A stretch of DNA of 64,000 nucleotides from Ferruginibacter sp050611725 (GTDB lineage Bacteria > Bacteroidota > Bacteroidia > Chitinophagales > Chitinophagaceae). Positions 44,467 through 54,011 of the stretch are shown in pieces. The notes below the pieces were generated by a model, which searched no databases, was not told the DNA's origin, and worked only from the letters and a program-made list of their open reading frames with translations. Within the stretch, counting starts at the first letter, position 1. Every line of letters starts with the position of its first letter. The DNA lies in the NCBI RefSeq assembly GCF_050611725.1, contig NZ_JBODJB010000001.1, positions 1 through 64,000 on the forward strand. Reading direction: 5' to 3'. The translations under genes and the position numbers were made by a program.

Positions 44467-46302
44467 ATGTGTGGAATAGTTGGCTATACGGGACCAAGAG
44501 AGGCTTACCCGATCGTTATTAATGGTTTGAAAAGATTAGAATACCGTGGTTATGACAGTACCGGTATTGCCTTATTAAATGGCGGATTAAAAGTTTACAA
44601 AAAGAAAGGCAGAGTTGCTGATCTGGAAGGATTTGTTTTGGGCAAAGACCTTCACTCTAATATAGGCATAGGCCATACACGTTGGGCTACCCATGGTGAA
44701 CCCAATGATAAGAATGCTCATCCGCATCAATCTGCAAGTGGTAAATTAGCAATGATACACAATGGTATCATTGAAAACTATGCACAGATAAAAAAAGAAT
44801 TACTCAATAAAGGTTATTCTTTTAAAAGTGATACGGATTCTGAAGTGTTATTGAATTTTATTGAAGAGATCCGTAAAAACAATGATTGCTCTCTGGAAGA
44901 TGCTGTTAGAAGTGCATTAAAAAGAATCACCGGAGCCTATTGTATTTTATTAATTGATGAAGATGATCCTGAAACAATTATTGCCGCAAGAAAAGGTAGT
45001 CCGCTGGTAATAGGTGTTGGTAAAGGCGAACATTTTTTAGGCAGCGATGCCACACCAATGCTGGAATACACTAAAGAGGTAGTGTATGTAAACGATTATG
45101 AACTAGCCGTTGTAAAACCTGATTCATTGGTACTTAAAAATTTAGGCAATGAAAAGATCACACCGTTCATTACCAAATTGGATATGGAATTAGCAGCCAT
45201 TGAAAAAGGCGGCTACGATCATTTCATGCTAAAAGAAATTTTTGAACAACCCAGCACCATACATGATTGCTTACGTGGCAGATTAGACGCAAATGCAGGC
45301 ACCATCACCATGAGTGGTATTCAAAATAATATGGAAGCTTTTAAAGAAGCAAAACGTATTATTATTTTAGCCTGTGGTACCAGTTGGCATGCAGGTTTGG
45401 TGGCAGAATATGTGATTGAAGAATTATGCCGCATACCCGTAGAAGTTGAATATGCATCTGAATTCAGATACAGAAATCCCATCATCAATAAAGGCGATAT
45501 CATAATTGCTATATCGCAAAGTGGCGAAACGGCAGATACTTTAGTAGCTATTGAAAATGCTAAAGAACAAGGTGCGGTTATTTTTGGTATTGTAAACGTG
45601 GTAGGCTCTTCTATTGCACGTATCAGTAACGGTGGTGCTTATACGCATGCCGGACCGGAAATTGGCGTTGCATCAACAAAAGCATTTACAGGACAGTTGG
45701 CCGTTATTATGATGATGGCATTAAAAATTGCCAGAGAGAAAAATACGATCAGCCAGGAGAGATACAATGCTTTATTATTTGAACTGGAAGCAATACCAGA
45801 AAAAGTAGAAGCCCTATTAAAAAGTGCAGAAGACATTAAAAAGATCGGGCTTAAATATCAAGGTGCTACCAGTTCTTTATTTTTAGGAAGAGGCTATAAT
45901 TTCCCAATTGCTTTAGAAGGTGCATTGAAATTAAAAGAGATCAGCTACATACATGCAGAAGGTTACCCTGCTGCAGAAATGAAACATGGCCCTATTGCAT
46001 TGGTAGACGAAGATCTGCCCGTAGTATTTGTTGCTACTAAAGATAGTTATCACGAAAAAATTGTAAGTAATATACAAGAGATCAAAGCACGTAAGGGAAA
46101 GGTAATTGCCATCATTACTGAAGGCGATGAAGTAATTCCCGGATTAGCTGATGATGTTTTTTATGTACCACCTGCAGATGAATTGATAGCTCCTTTATTA
46201 AGCTGCATTCCTTTGCAACTGCTCTCCTACTATGTTGGTATTGCAAAAGGGGTTGATGTAGACAAACCAAGAAATCTGGCAAAAAGTGTTACGGTAGAAT
46301 AA
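44467..46302 (+). CDS. glmS: Glutamine--fructose-6-phosphate aminotransferase
   Basis: The 611-residue enzyme makes glucosamine-6-P for cell wall and LPS. N-terminal Cys2 nucleophile (MCGIVGYTG), RLEYRGYDSTGIAL, HTRWATHGEPND, then two SIS domains (ACGTSWHAG; SQSGETADTL; GRGYNFPIALEGALKLKEISY) and the C-terminal PRNLAKSVTVE. No glmS ribozyme is seen in its leader. Confidence 0.96.
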   Translation: MCGIVGYTGPREAYPIVINGLKRLEYRGYDSTGIALLNGGLKVYKKKGRVADLEGFVLGKDLHSNIGIGHTRWATHGEPNDKNAHPHQSASGKLAMIHNGIIENYAQIKKELLNKGYSFKSDTDSEVLLNFIEEIRKNNDCSLEDAVRSALKRITGAYCILLIDEDDPETIIAARKGSPLVIGVGKGEHFLGSDATPMLEYTKEVVYVNDYELAVVKPDSLVLKNLGNEKITPFITKLDMELAAIEKGGYDHFMLKEIFEQPSTIHDCLRGRLDANAGTITMSGIQNNMEAFKEAKRIIILACGTSWHAGLVAEYVIEELCRIPVEVEYASEFRYRNPIINKGDIIIAISQSGETADTLVAIENAKEQGAVIFGIVNVVGSSIARISNGGAYTHAGPEIGVASTKAFTGQLAVIMMMALKIAREKNTISQERYNALLFELEAIPEKVEALLKSAEDIKKIGLKYQGATSSLFLGRGYNFPIALEGALKLKEISYIHAEGYPAAEMKHGPIALVDEDLPVVFVATKDSYHEKIVSNIQEIKARKGKVIAIITEGDEVIPGLADDVFYVPPADELIAPLLSCIPLQLLSYYVGIAKGVDVDKPRNLAKSVTVE

Positions 46303-46318
46303 CACCAAATCATAAAAC

Positions 46319-46350
46319 AAAAAAGGTTCGTAAAACATACGAACCTTTTT
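46319..46350. terminator. Bidirectional Rho-independent terminator
   Basis: AAAAGGTTCGTA (46321-46332) pairs with TACGAACCTTTT (46338-46349), with A- and T-runs on the two sides; lies between glmS and the convergent unknown gene. Confidence 0.9.
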
Positions 46351-46360
46351 TATTGGCTTA

Positions 46361-47473
46361 CTATAAATTTTCAAGGAACCCATATTTTGCAATATAACCC
46401 TCTACTTCTCTTGAAAGTTGATCGAGTTGTTTTTCTTTCAAACTTCTTACAAAGCGCCAGTTACTCCAGGGCCTGTAGCCGGGTATTTTCATATAGTCTA
46501 TAGTAATATATACATTCAATATTTTTTTAACCGCCGACGCAGGAAATGACTTTTCATCAATAGCCTCCAAATCGGTAATACTAAAGTTCTTGGCCTGCTT
46601 ATAAATAATTCTAAGATCGGCTGTTAAACAATCTATCAAAGAAGGCGGATTGGCTTTACCCGAAGTGATACGATATTCATACGTTTCTGTAATTGGCTTT
46701 GATACCTTACCTCCATCTGTTGCGTCATAAGTATCAACTTTCGACAAAAGTGGATATTTAATTTTCACTTTTGCAAACTTTGCCGCATCCATCTTGGTAA
46801 GCTTAACTTCTTTGCTTTTTACTTCATCTTTTTTTACCGGCTCTTCTTTTACTTTTGGAGTTTCTTTTTTTACAAATGGGTTTTTTATTGAAAGCAATTC
46901 AATAGAAAACTTATCATCCGCATAATAACCTAAAAATGCAGTTGAATAATTAAATTCTACCAAGCCAAGTGTAATTTTTGTATCTCCCGGATCATACACC
47001 CCTAATGCATAGGTCATCGACAAATCTTCTCCATTATAGGTGATCGTTTTATCTGTTTCATATTCATCAGGAGAAAAAGTTCGGGATACACCATCTACAC
47101 TAACGGTCATGTCTAAAGCCAGGTCGTACATATCGTAAAAGAAATTATAACCTAGCAGCCAGCGGCTTTCGTATTTCCCGAGTTTTTCATCTACAAATGT
47201 TGGTTTAATATTAATTGAGCCGGACTCCATAACAGCAGTATAAGGGAATACCGAACTTTTTGGTTTTGCTTTTGAGTCCACCACTCGCCAATCTATCCTA
47301 ACATTGCCCTTTTCGTTCCATTCCTTAACAGTGGCTTCCACTTTATAGCCTTTTGCACCTTCCTTAACTGCATAAATAAAAGACGTGCCTTTACCAATTT
47401 GCCTTTCCTGAGCGGAAACAGACAGTTGGCTACACAAAAACAGAATAGTAATAATGCTAATAAATTTTTTCAT
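46361..47473 (-). CDS. Secreted protein of unknown function
   Basis: The 370-residue protein has a signal peptide MKKFISIITILFLCSQLSVSAQ. The first ~200 residues are beta-rich (GTSFIYAVKEGAKGYKVEATVKEW), followed by a charged Lys/Glu linker (KKETPKVKEEPVKKDEVKS) and a C-terminal domain with helical character (KNFSITDLEAIDEKSFPASAVKKILNVYI). I do not recognise a family. ATG 47473 is used because the longer ORF relies on a TTG two codons upstream. Confidence 0.75.
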   Translation of the reverse strand: MKKFISIITILFLCSQLSVSAQERQIGKGTSFIYAVKEGAKGYKVEATVKEWNEKGNVRIDWRVVDSKAKPKSSVFPYTAVMESGSINIKPTFVDEKLGKYESRWLLGYNFFYDMYDLALDMTVSVDGVSRTFSPDEYETDKTITYNGEDLSMTYALGVYDPGDTKITLGLVEFNYSTAFLGYYADDKFSIELLSIKNPFVKKETPKVKEEPVKKDEVKSKEVKLTKMDAAKFAKVKIKYPLLSKVDTYDATDGGKVSKPITETYEYRITSGKANPPSLIDCLTADLRIIYKQAKNFSITDLEAIDEKSFPASAVKKILNVYITIDYMKIPGYRPWSNWRFVRSLKEKQLDQLSREVEGYIAKYGFLENL

Positions 47474-47886
47474 ACTCAAATTATTGAGCCAACAAAGTAG
47501 TTAATCTTTTCGGTAATTATTGTACGTGCAGGAAGGTATATTCTTGCTAATCAGCTTAAATAAAAATTATCGGCAATATAAATACTGCATTATTCAAACG
47601 AAGTATCTCTATTGTTACTTTTTTTTGCGGAAAAAGAGGTAAGCGAGGGAGGAGCTTACGATAAAAAAGCCGCCCGAAATCGATTACATCCCGATTTCGG
47701 GTTGGTACTCCGATTAAGCTTTTTACTTCCCGCCGAGTCGGGATTTGCAAACTGTAAACTCAACATCAGTAATTCTACATTATGCTATGTTCCCAAAATG
47801 ATACACAACAAATAGCCGCAACTTTTTAACAATTTTTGTTTTTGGTACGATTTTGGATTCGTGGGAGCAGACTAAAATCCAATATC
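47474..47886. other. Divergent intergenic region with stem-loops
   Basis: No convincing gene. A 10-bp perfect stem CCCGAAATCG (47673-47682) / CGATTTCGGG (47692-47701) lies inside a GC-richer stretch (about 47635-47745) containing GAGCTTA/TAAGCTT and GAGGGAGG/CTTCCCGCC complementary words. A 67-residue + ORF across it has no protein-like features. Confidence 0.5.
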
Positions 47887-48519
47887 ATGAAATTCCTGAT
47901 CGCATTTGCACTTTGTGCCATTACTACACTTAACAGCTTTGCTCAACGCAATAAGGTAGATGACCTCGACACGGAGAATTTTTTACGTGCCGGCGGAAAA
48001 CTCGGTTTCAATGTAAATAAAACGCCGAACCAATCTTTCAAAAACAGTTTTCATTATAATTATCAACTAGGTGCTTTTGTACAGATCAATTTCAGCAGAC
48101 GATTTGGTGTGCAACCCGAAGTAAATTTTGTGCAGGCTACTGCAGAGCAGGGCAATGAATTGCCAACCATATTCAACGATGCATTTCGTGATGGTGTACA
48201 GATCAGAAGACCGTTCAATTATTTAGAGATACCTGTATTGATCAATATGAATGTTGGACAAAGCAGGCATGTAAAACTACAGTTTGGCCCTGCGTATAAT
48301 ATTTTACTAAATAAAAACGAAGAGAACATTAAAAACAATACCGTTACCAACCTATATAAAAATGGCGAACTAAGTGCCATTGGCGGCCTATGGATACAAT
48401 TGCCTTTTATTAATATCAGCGGCCGTTATAAAATGGGATTGAGTAAAGTAACGGCAGCAGACAATAGTACGAGTTGGAAAAACCAGGCTTTTGAATTTGC
48501 GGTTGGTTTTACATTATAA
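47887..48519 (+). CDS. PorT-family outer-membrane beta-barrel protein
   Basis: The 210-residue protein has signal peptide MKFLIAFALCAITTLNSFAQ, then KLGFNVNKTPNQSFKNSFHYNYQLGAFVQINFSRRFGVQPEVNF, a classic PorT/OMP_b-brl_2 opening, and repeated amphipathic strands to the end (AFEFAVGFTL). Start at 47887 gives the signal peptide; the longer ORF does not. Function unknown. Confidence 0.85.
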   Translation: MKFLIAFALCAITTLNSFAQRNKVDDLDTENFLRAGGKLGFNVNKTPNQSFKNSFHYNYQLGAFVQINFSRRFGVQPEVNFVQATAEQGNELPTIFNDAFRDGVQIRRPFNYLEIPVLINMNVGQSRHVKLQFGPAYNILLNKNEENIKNNTVTNLYKNGELSAIGGLWIQLPFINISGRYKMGLSKVTAADNSTSWKNQAFEFAVGFTL

Positions 48520-48544
48520 ATTATTTTCCCTGATTACCTTTTAG

Positions 48545-48570
48545 CACCGGACTTTGTTCGGTGTTTTTTA
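48545..48570 (+). terminator. Terminator after PorT-family gene
   Basis: CACCGGAC (48545-48552) pairs with GTTCGGTG (48556-48563) with one G-U pair and a 3-base loop, then TTTTTT. Confidence 0.75.
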
Positions 48571-48991
48571 TTTAATTAATAAATTACTTATTTTGAAATA
48601 ACAACATGCTACACCTCTATTGGTAGCCAATAGGTTGGCTAAGTTGGTTTGCAGATCTCTCCAACGTATACGAAATCGGTAAGTAAGCCTATTGCCCATC
48701 TATTAAAAACCTATTCTTCATAGGTGGAGGAACCTAATAAACACTTCGAATGAGCCTATAAAGAACGGGTTGGCAAAGTAGTAACCCATAGGTATGTATG
48801 CCTATGATGATTAGGCTATACAACCTGATGGCATCAATATTGAACGTATGGGGAATAGGTTCTGGAGAAATATAACCTGAAATGGTAAATATGATTGGCG
48901 CTATAAACAATACAAAATGTATAACACTAAAAAATTGGTTTTTAACCCTTTATGATTTTTGACAGTAACTTTTAATATCATATATTTATGT
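48571..48991. other. Non-coding left flank of the cassette array
   Basis: About 420 bases without a gene. CCTAT / ATAGG words recur many times on both strands in 48610-48880 (for example ATAGGT, CCTATT, GCCTATGATGATTAGGC), giving several possible short hairpins. It ends at the GTTAGCC boundary of the first cassette. No integrase or inverted-repeat partner is visible in it. Confidence 0.5.
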
Positions 48992-49021
48992 GTTAGCCAC
49001 AATAGTAGAGCGACACCCTAC
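48992..49021 (+). other. Left recombination-like boundary and conserved cassette leader
   Basis: GTTAGCC (48992-48998) is followed by ACAATAGTAGAGCGACACCC. The same order recurs after the att-like sites at 51033 (GTTGCCT then ACAATAGTAAAATGACACC) and 51946 (GTTATGC then CCAATACTATAACACACCC), marking this as the left end of the array by analogy. Confidence 0.6.
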
Positions 49022-49026
49022 AAATT

Positions 49027-49914
49027 ATGAAATATCACTTTGGAGATTTTTTAGACAGGACTGCGGACTATTGGACAACAATTCCAAATAGAGACAGATA
49101 CGCCTTTGTTGCGAATTCTAAAATTCAAAATAAAGACCAAATAAAAATCCTAACAATCAGCAAAAGTCAAGATAAAGAATATTGGGAACAAGTATTTGAT
49201 TGCCCAAACCTTGAAGAGTTGACACTTCAAGACCCCAGTAAAGAGCAAGTTCAAGCAATTCGCAAATTGACAAATCTCAAACGGTTAAGAGTGACTTTTT
49301 TCAGAGCGGTTGACATTGAATTTGTTGGAGACTTAATTAACACAGAAGAACTGATACTTGAATATGTTTCAGGCTTTTCAGACTTGACACCTTTATTAAA
49401 GTTGAACAAACTTAAATCTTTGCAATTGGTGAATCTACGCAGAGTTTCAAATTTTGACGGACTTAAAGGATTGAAAAGTTTAAGATACTTACAAATAGAC
49501 GGAACTCTTGATTGGAGCCAACCAATTGAAAACTTTAATTTTTTAGAGGGTATTGAAAACTTAGAAGTTCTTGCATTGGGGTTTATAACAAATAAGACAG
49601 AATTCCCTGCACTCTTGCCAGTTCTTAAATTGACAAAATTGAAAAAGATTATGGCAAGTTTATCTACCTTTTCAACAAAAGAATTTGCATTTCTTGAAGT
49701 AGCCAAGCCGAATACATTTCTTTGTGATTTTAGTAATACCAAACTCAAAAGCTATGTAATTACAAGCAGCGACTACATTTATTTTATAGGCAAAGGGACA
49801 AGAAGTATTAATTCAAAGGAAGAAAATGCACAGGATAAAATAAAACTCTTTGAAAAAAAGTATAACGATTATAAAAGTGAAGCGGCAAGCGTAATCAAGA
49901 ACTACTGTGGCTAA
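49027..49914 (+). CDS. Leucine-rich-repeat protein (cassette 1)
   Basis: The 295-residue soluble protein has degenerate LRR units across about residues 60-215: CPNLEELTLQD, LTNLKRLRVTF, NTEELILEYVSGFSDLTPLLKLNKLKSLQLVN, LKGLKSLRYLQIDG, IENLEVLALGF. No signal peptide; ends in a charged helical tail. Probably a protein-interaction scaffold; no enzyme domain. The TAA stop lies inside the GGCTAAC left box of the att-like site. It uses GAC for Asp more freely than the host genes around it. Confidence 0.8.
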   Translation: MKYHFGDFLDRTADYWTTIPNRDRYAFVANSKIQNKDQIKILTISKSQDKEYWEQVFDCPNLEELTLQDPSKEQVQAIRKLTNLKRLRVTFFRAVDIEFVGDLINTEELILEYVSGFSDLTPLLKLNKLKSLQLVNLRRVSNFDGLKGLKSLRYLQIDGTLDWSQPIENFNFLEGIENLEVLALGFITNKTEFPALLPVLKLTKLKKIMASLSTFSTKEFAFLEVAKPNTFLCDFSNTKLKSYVITSSDYIYFIGKGTRSINSKEENAQDKIKLFEKKYNDYKSEAASVIKNYCG

Positions 49915-50105
49915 CAAAAGGTTTGCCGCAAGGCTGGCGGACGGAATAACAATCAGCAGTTGTACTACTATCAACTAATATCGGGCTTGACCGAATTCTA
50001 TCTGGCTTTTAGTTGTTAACTTCAACATTAGTTTTTCAATCGGCTTCAGTTGCCGGGCAGACACAGTAACAATTCCAGCCCTGCGGCAAGCCTCGAACGT
50101 TAGCG
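49909..50105 (+). other. attC-like site 1 (197 bp)
   Basis: The left end GGCTAAC (49909-49915), containing the ORF stop, and the right end GTTAGCG (50099-50105) are near complementary. The adjoining AGGTTTGCCGCAAGGCTG and CAGCCCTGCGGCAAGCCT pair almost fully, giving ~28-bp imperfect ends around a ~140-base centre. The centre holds GGCGGACGGAATAA, shared with sites 2 and 3. Confidence 0.75.
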
Positions 50106-50118
50106 GAAATTCTCCTGA

Positions 50119-50853
50119 ATGAAACATCTACTCATTTTATTGCTTTTGGAACTTTCTACAAAAAGCTCATTCAGTCAGTCAAATCAACCAAGCTTACTTT
50201 ATGGGAGGTATGAAGGAATTGAAATAAGATATCTCAAACACGTAAACGACACTTCAAGCAAAGTTGACCGAATGAACGAGACTTGGGGGAAAAAAACATT
50301 GACCTTAGACAGCAGTGGTACCTTTTTGTTAGAATTTCCTGTTCCGTATCCAACGACAGCTATTGGATTAAAGAGATCAGCTGCAGGTCGATGGAAAAGG
50401 ATAAACGACACTTTAATTCTCGACAGTTATCAACCTTATAGCGCTTTCATAAAAGTTAAAGAGAAAAAGGTAGATCATAAACATATTCAGGTTAAGTTAA
50501 ATTATACTAATAAAGGCAAAAAGTATTATCCTGGACTAAGTATTAGAATCAACAATCGGAAGGAGCAAATGATTAATACAAGAGAGAGGAAATGGATATA
50601 CCTACCTCTGGATACAGTCAGAACTATTTTGATTCAACATTGGGCTGGACCAACGAGTACAGATCGAGAGTGGGTTTATAGACCTAAAAACATTGAATGT
50701 AACTCCTTTGCAATAACTGTGAGTGATAGTGATGTAACAACCAATTTTATTGTCGAAGACTATAAGCTTCTTATTGTGGACTCAGCGCTTATACAAATTG
50801 ACCAAATATTTAGACTTAGTGGAAATGGCTTCAAGTTTATAAACTTCCGCTAA
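50119..50853 (+). CDS. Secreted protein of unknown function (cassette 2)
   Basis: The 244-residue protein has a signal peptide (HLLILLLLELSTKSSFSQ). The mature part is beta-rich with no Cys pairs or catalytic signature I recognise (GRYEGIEIRYLKH, AAGRWKRINDTLILDS, DSALIQIDQIFRL). The LYGRYEG...GRWKRINDTLIL opening resembles small beta-barrel-like secreted domains of Bacteroidota. The TAA stop lies inside the CGCTAAC box of the next att-like site. Confidence 0.78.
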   Translation: MKHLLILLLLELSTKSSFSQSNQPSLLYGRYEGIEIRYLKHVNDTSSKVDRMNETWGKKTLTLDSSGTFLLEFPVPYPTTAIGLKRSAAGRWKRINDTLILDSYQPYSAFIKVKEKKVDHKHIQVKLNYTNKGKKYYPGLSIRINNRKEQMINTRERKWIYLPLDTVRTILIQHWAGPTSTDREWVYRPKNIECNSFAITVSDSDVTTNFIVEDYKLLIVDSALIQIDQIFRLSGNGFKFINFR

Positions 50854-51039
50854 CATTGGGTTTTATGCAAGTTGGGCTTGACATTGTGACATCAGCTATT
50901 TGCAAATCCCATCTTCAGTTCCAGCAGACGAATATCTATCAGCTTTTGTACTTAACTTCATCAACATATTTTTAATCGGCAGCGGTTATGGGCAGACGGA
51001 ATACTAATTCCCAACCTGCATAAAGCCCTGTCGTTGCCT
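50848..51039 (+). other. attC-like site 2 (192 bp)
   Basis: Left CGCTAAC...GGGTTTTATGCAAGTTGGG (50848-50876) pairs with right CCCAACCTGCATAAAGCCC...GTTGCCT (to 51039) over about 29 positions with a few mismatches. Right centre CAGCGGTTATGGGCAGACGG is shared with site 3. Confidence 0.8.
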
Positions 51040-51050
51040 ACAATAGTAAA

Positions 51051-51749
51051 ATGACACCTCGTTCATATTTATACATACTGACAATAATCTTTTTAACAAG
51101 CTGTGACTTTAAATCTGCTGACGATTATTTAAAGCAAGGTCACGACATTGGTTTGACTGGAAATTATAAAGCTGCAATTCCAATTTTTGACAAAGCAATT
51201 CAAAAAAATCCAAAATTGAAGGAGGCTTATATTCAACGTGGACTTTGTTATGAAAACATTCACGAAGACAGTCTTGCAATAAACGACTATAAAAAATTGT
51301 TGAGCTTTGACCATAAAAACACGACTGCATTTTATTACATTGGACTTTGTAAATACAGACAAAATAAATTTGAAGAAGCAATTGAGTTCTATAACAATGC
51401 ATTAATTACAAAAGGAATTTCAAATCCGTTAGACACTTCAAGGTCACAATTTGTACTCGACCTCAACAAAAATGGAATACTTGGTGAGCAAGCCACTTTT
51501 GATGTTGCATCTTATGAAATATATTATGAAAGAGGTTTAGCATATTATTCGACTGGACAAATAAAAAGAGCCTTTTATGACTTCGAAAATTGCATCAACC
51601 AAAAATATCAGTTAGGAGAAAGTAATTATATGATTGGACTTTGTTGGTTGACAGCAAACAAAAAAGACAAAGCTTGTGAAGCATTTAGACAAGGAGCATT
51701 TTATGGAGACAGTCTTTCAAAAACACAAATTCTTGAAGTATGCAAGTGA
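51051..51749 (+). CDS. TPR lipoprotein (cassette 3)
   Basis: The 232-residue protein has a lipoprotein signal (LYILTIIFLTSC, Cys18). TPR units follow: YLKQGHDIGLTGNYKAAIPIFDKAIQKNP, LKEAYIQRGLCYENI, AFYYIGLCKYRQNKFEEAIEFYNNAL, and the last repeat ending GLCWLTANKKDKACEAFRQGAFYGDS. Scaffold role likely. The ATG falls within the conserved cassette leader, so the start depends on that leader. Confidence 0.82.
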   Translation: MTPRSYLYILTIIFLTSCDFKSADDYLKQGHDIGLTGNYKAAIPIFDKAIQKNPKLKEAYIQRGLCYENIHEDSLAINDYKKLLSFDHKNTTAFYYIGLCKYRQNKFEEAIEFYNNALITKGISNPLDTSRSQFVLDLNKNGILGEQATFDVASYEIYYERGLAYYSTGQIKRAFYDFENCINQKYQLGESNYMIGLCWLTANKKDKACEAFRQGAFYGDSLSKTQILEVCK

Positions 51750-51758
51750 AACTACTGC

Positions 51759-51952
51759 AGGCAAAATAGGGTTTTATGCAACTTGGGCATGACCAGCAAA
51801 CATCAACCATTTGCATATCCAAGCTTTGGTTCGGGCTGGGCAAACAACTTTGAACTTTAATTCTTAATTTCAACTTTATATTTTCAATCACCAGCGGTTG
51901 TCGGCGGACGGAATACTAATTCCCAACCTGCAGCAAGCCCTGCCCGTTATGC
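51759..51952 (+). other. attC-like site 3 (about 194 bp)
   Basis: Left AGGGTTTTATGCAACTTGGG and right CCCAACCTGCAGCAAGCCCT pair; the right core is GTTATGC (51946-51952). The left core-like box (GGCAAAAT, about 51760) is degenerate, and the ORF stop lies ~10 bases outside it, unlike the other sites. Centre is clearly related to site 2. Confidence 0.72.
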
Positions 51953-51995
51953 CCAATACTATAACACACCCTACGAATATCAACGCACATAGAAA

Positions 51996-54011
51996 ATGAG
52001 ATTAGATAGACCACAAATGACGAAATATTTTACATTTTTTCTTTTAATAATTCTAACCAGCAGACAACTTAAAGCTCAAGACACCTTGCGGCTTGATACA
52101 ACACAACAGTTGAAAGAAGTAATTATAACTTATCAAGCCGACAAACTTACTCCAATAACTTTTCAGAACATAAGTTCTAAAGACCTCAAGACAAAGTCAA
52201 CAGGACAAGAACCTTCGTTCTTGCTTTCTGAAACTCCATCAATCACGAATTATTCAGACGCAGGAAACTCACAAGGCTATTCCTATTTCAGATTGAGAGG
52301 CATTGACCAAACAAGAATCAACATGACACTTGACGGAGTTCCATTAAACGAACCCGAAGATCAAGGAGCATATTTTTCTAACTATCCTGACATCTTAAAT
52401 TCAGTAAGTAAAATTCAAATTCAACGGGGTGTAGGTACTTCCAAAAATGGAGTAGCAAGTTATGGCGGTAGTATTCAACTATTTTCTCCCCACCTTTACG
52501 ATTCAACCAAAACAATTCTTGGCTTTGGTTATGGAACATTCAACAGTTTGAGAGCATTTGGCGAATACAATAGCGGAATAAAAAAAAATAAAGCAATTTA
52601 CGCAAGAGCATCAGAAGTTTTTTCTGACGGCTACAAATACAATTCTTCAAACAACTCACAATCTGTTTTTATAAGTGGCGGTTTGTTCTATGACAAATCA
52701 ACTTGGAAAATAAATTTGCTTGTCGGACACCAACAAAATCAATTAGCATGGATTGGCGTTTCAGATTCATTGATTGAAACAGATAGAAAAACAAACGCAA
52801 ACAAAAATGAGAAAGACCAGTTCACTCAATGTTTAGCACAGCTTCAAAACGGTTGGCGACCCAATAATTTTTCATCAATTCAATCAAGTGTTTACTATAC
52901 TTTCTTAAACGGCAATTACGATTTCAATTTGAACAACTTTTTAGGATTGCCGACCACAAACGAACTTTACAATTATGCTTTTAAATCAACCTTGATTGGC
53001 TTTTTCAGCAACTACACTTTTTCAAAAAAGCATTTCAACTGGACAACTGGAATTCACGGAAATATTTATGACCGTCAACATATCGGCAGCGAAAAAACTT
53101 TAGGACAGCTCTACAAAAACACTGGCTACAAAAAAGAAGTGAGTGTTTTTACAAAAGCAGATTACACTTTCAAGTGGCTTACATTCTTTGCCGACATTCA
53201 ATATCGTTATTCATCGTTTGACTATAAAGGAACAGTTACATTTGATAAAATGCAATGGCATTTCATCAATCCAAAAGCAGGATTGAGTGTTGAAGTAAAA
53301 CCAAACTCTATAATTTATTACAGCATTGGAAGCACAGGCAGAGAGCCAACACGAAACGATATGCTTGGAGGCAATGATGATTTATTAGCAGACAGTTTAG
53401 GCAATGCAATTCTTTCAATCAAAACGCCTGAATATGTTCTCAATCATGAGTTAGGTTTTAGACACAAATCAAAGAAATTGAATTTCAATTTGAATCTTTA
53501 CTACATGGATTTTAAAAATGAAATTGTGCTTGACGGGAAATTTGGACCAAATGGTTTAGCACTCACAAATAAAAGTGAGCAAAGTTTCAGAACAGGAATT
53601 GAGTTAAGTGTTACTTACAAAGTCAGCAAATGTTTTTCACTTATAAATAATCCTTCTTTCAATTACAGTCGCATCAAAGAACAAAAGGAAGTGTTCACTC
53701 CTATTCTCACACCGCCTTTAATCATCAGTCAAGAAGCGGTTTATACATACAAAGGTTTTTCAGTTACAGTTTCATTAAGGTATCAAGACAAATCATACAT
53801 TGACTTTGCAAACACTTCTACTGTAAAAAGTTATTTCCTTTTAAATGGACGAGTTAGTTATGACATCAAAGGTTTTCAGTTTTGTGTTTTCGCAAACAAC
53901 ATCACCAACTCAAAATATTTCAACAACGGCTATGTGGATTTTGACGGCAGCAAAAAGTATTTTGTGCAAGCACCGTCAAATTTTTATGCTTCAATAAAAT
54001 ATAGCTTCTGA
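51996..54011 (+). CDS. TonB-dependent receptor, probable NAD-precursor uptake (cassette 4)
   Basis: The 671-residue protein has a signal sequence best seen from the internal ATG at 52017 (MTKYFTFFLLIILTSRQLKAQ); the listed ATG adds seven residues. Plug domain: LKEVIITYQADKLTP (TonB-box region), FRLRGIDQTRINMTLDGVPLNEPEDQGAYF, and VGTSKNGVASYGGSIQL. The rest is a 22-strand barrel ending FYASIKYSF. It overlaps pnuC by 1 bp, pointing to nicotinamide riboside or a related NAD precursor as ligand. Larger and multi-gene compared with ordinary integron cassettes. Confidence 0.85.
   Translation: MRLDRPQMTKYFTFFLLIILTSRQLKAQDTLRLDTTQQLKEVIITYQADKLTPITFQNISSKDLKTKSTGQEPSFLLSETPSITNYSDAGNSQGYSYFRLRGIDQTRINMTLDGVPLNEPEDQGAYFSNYPDILNSVSKIQIQRGVGTSKNGVASYGGSIQLFSPHLYDSTKTILGFGYGTFNSLRAFGEYNSGIKKNKAIYARASEVFSDGYKYNSSNNSQSVFISGGLFYDKSTWKINLLVGHQQNQLAWIGVSDSLIETDRKTNANKNEKDQFTQCLAQLQNGWRPNNFSSIQSSVYYTFLNGNYDFNLNNFLGLPTTNELYNYAFKSTLIGFFSNYTFSKKHFNWTTGIHGNIYDRQHIGSEKTLGQLYKNTGYKKEVSVFTKADYTFKWLTFFADIQYRYSSFDYKGTVTFDKMQWHFINPKAGLSVEVKPNSIIYYSIGSTGREPTRNDMLGGNDDLLADSLGNAILSIKTPEYVLNHELGFRHKSKKLNFNLNLYYMDFKNEIVLDGKFGPNGLALTNKSEQSFRTGIELSVTYKVSKCFSLINNPSFNYSRIKEQKEVFTPILTPPLIISQEAVYTYKGFSVTVSLRYQDKSYIDFANTSTVKSYFLLNGRVSYDIKGFQFCVFANNITNSKYFNNGYVDFDGSKKYFVQAPSNFYASIKYSF

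Noticed and set aside
47612..47815. 67-residue + strand ORF before the PorT-family gene
   Set aside because: Crosses stem-loop sequence, no recognisable domain, no promoter box.
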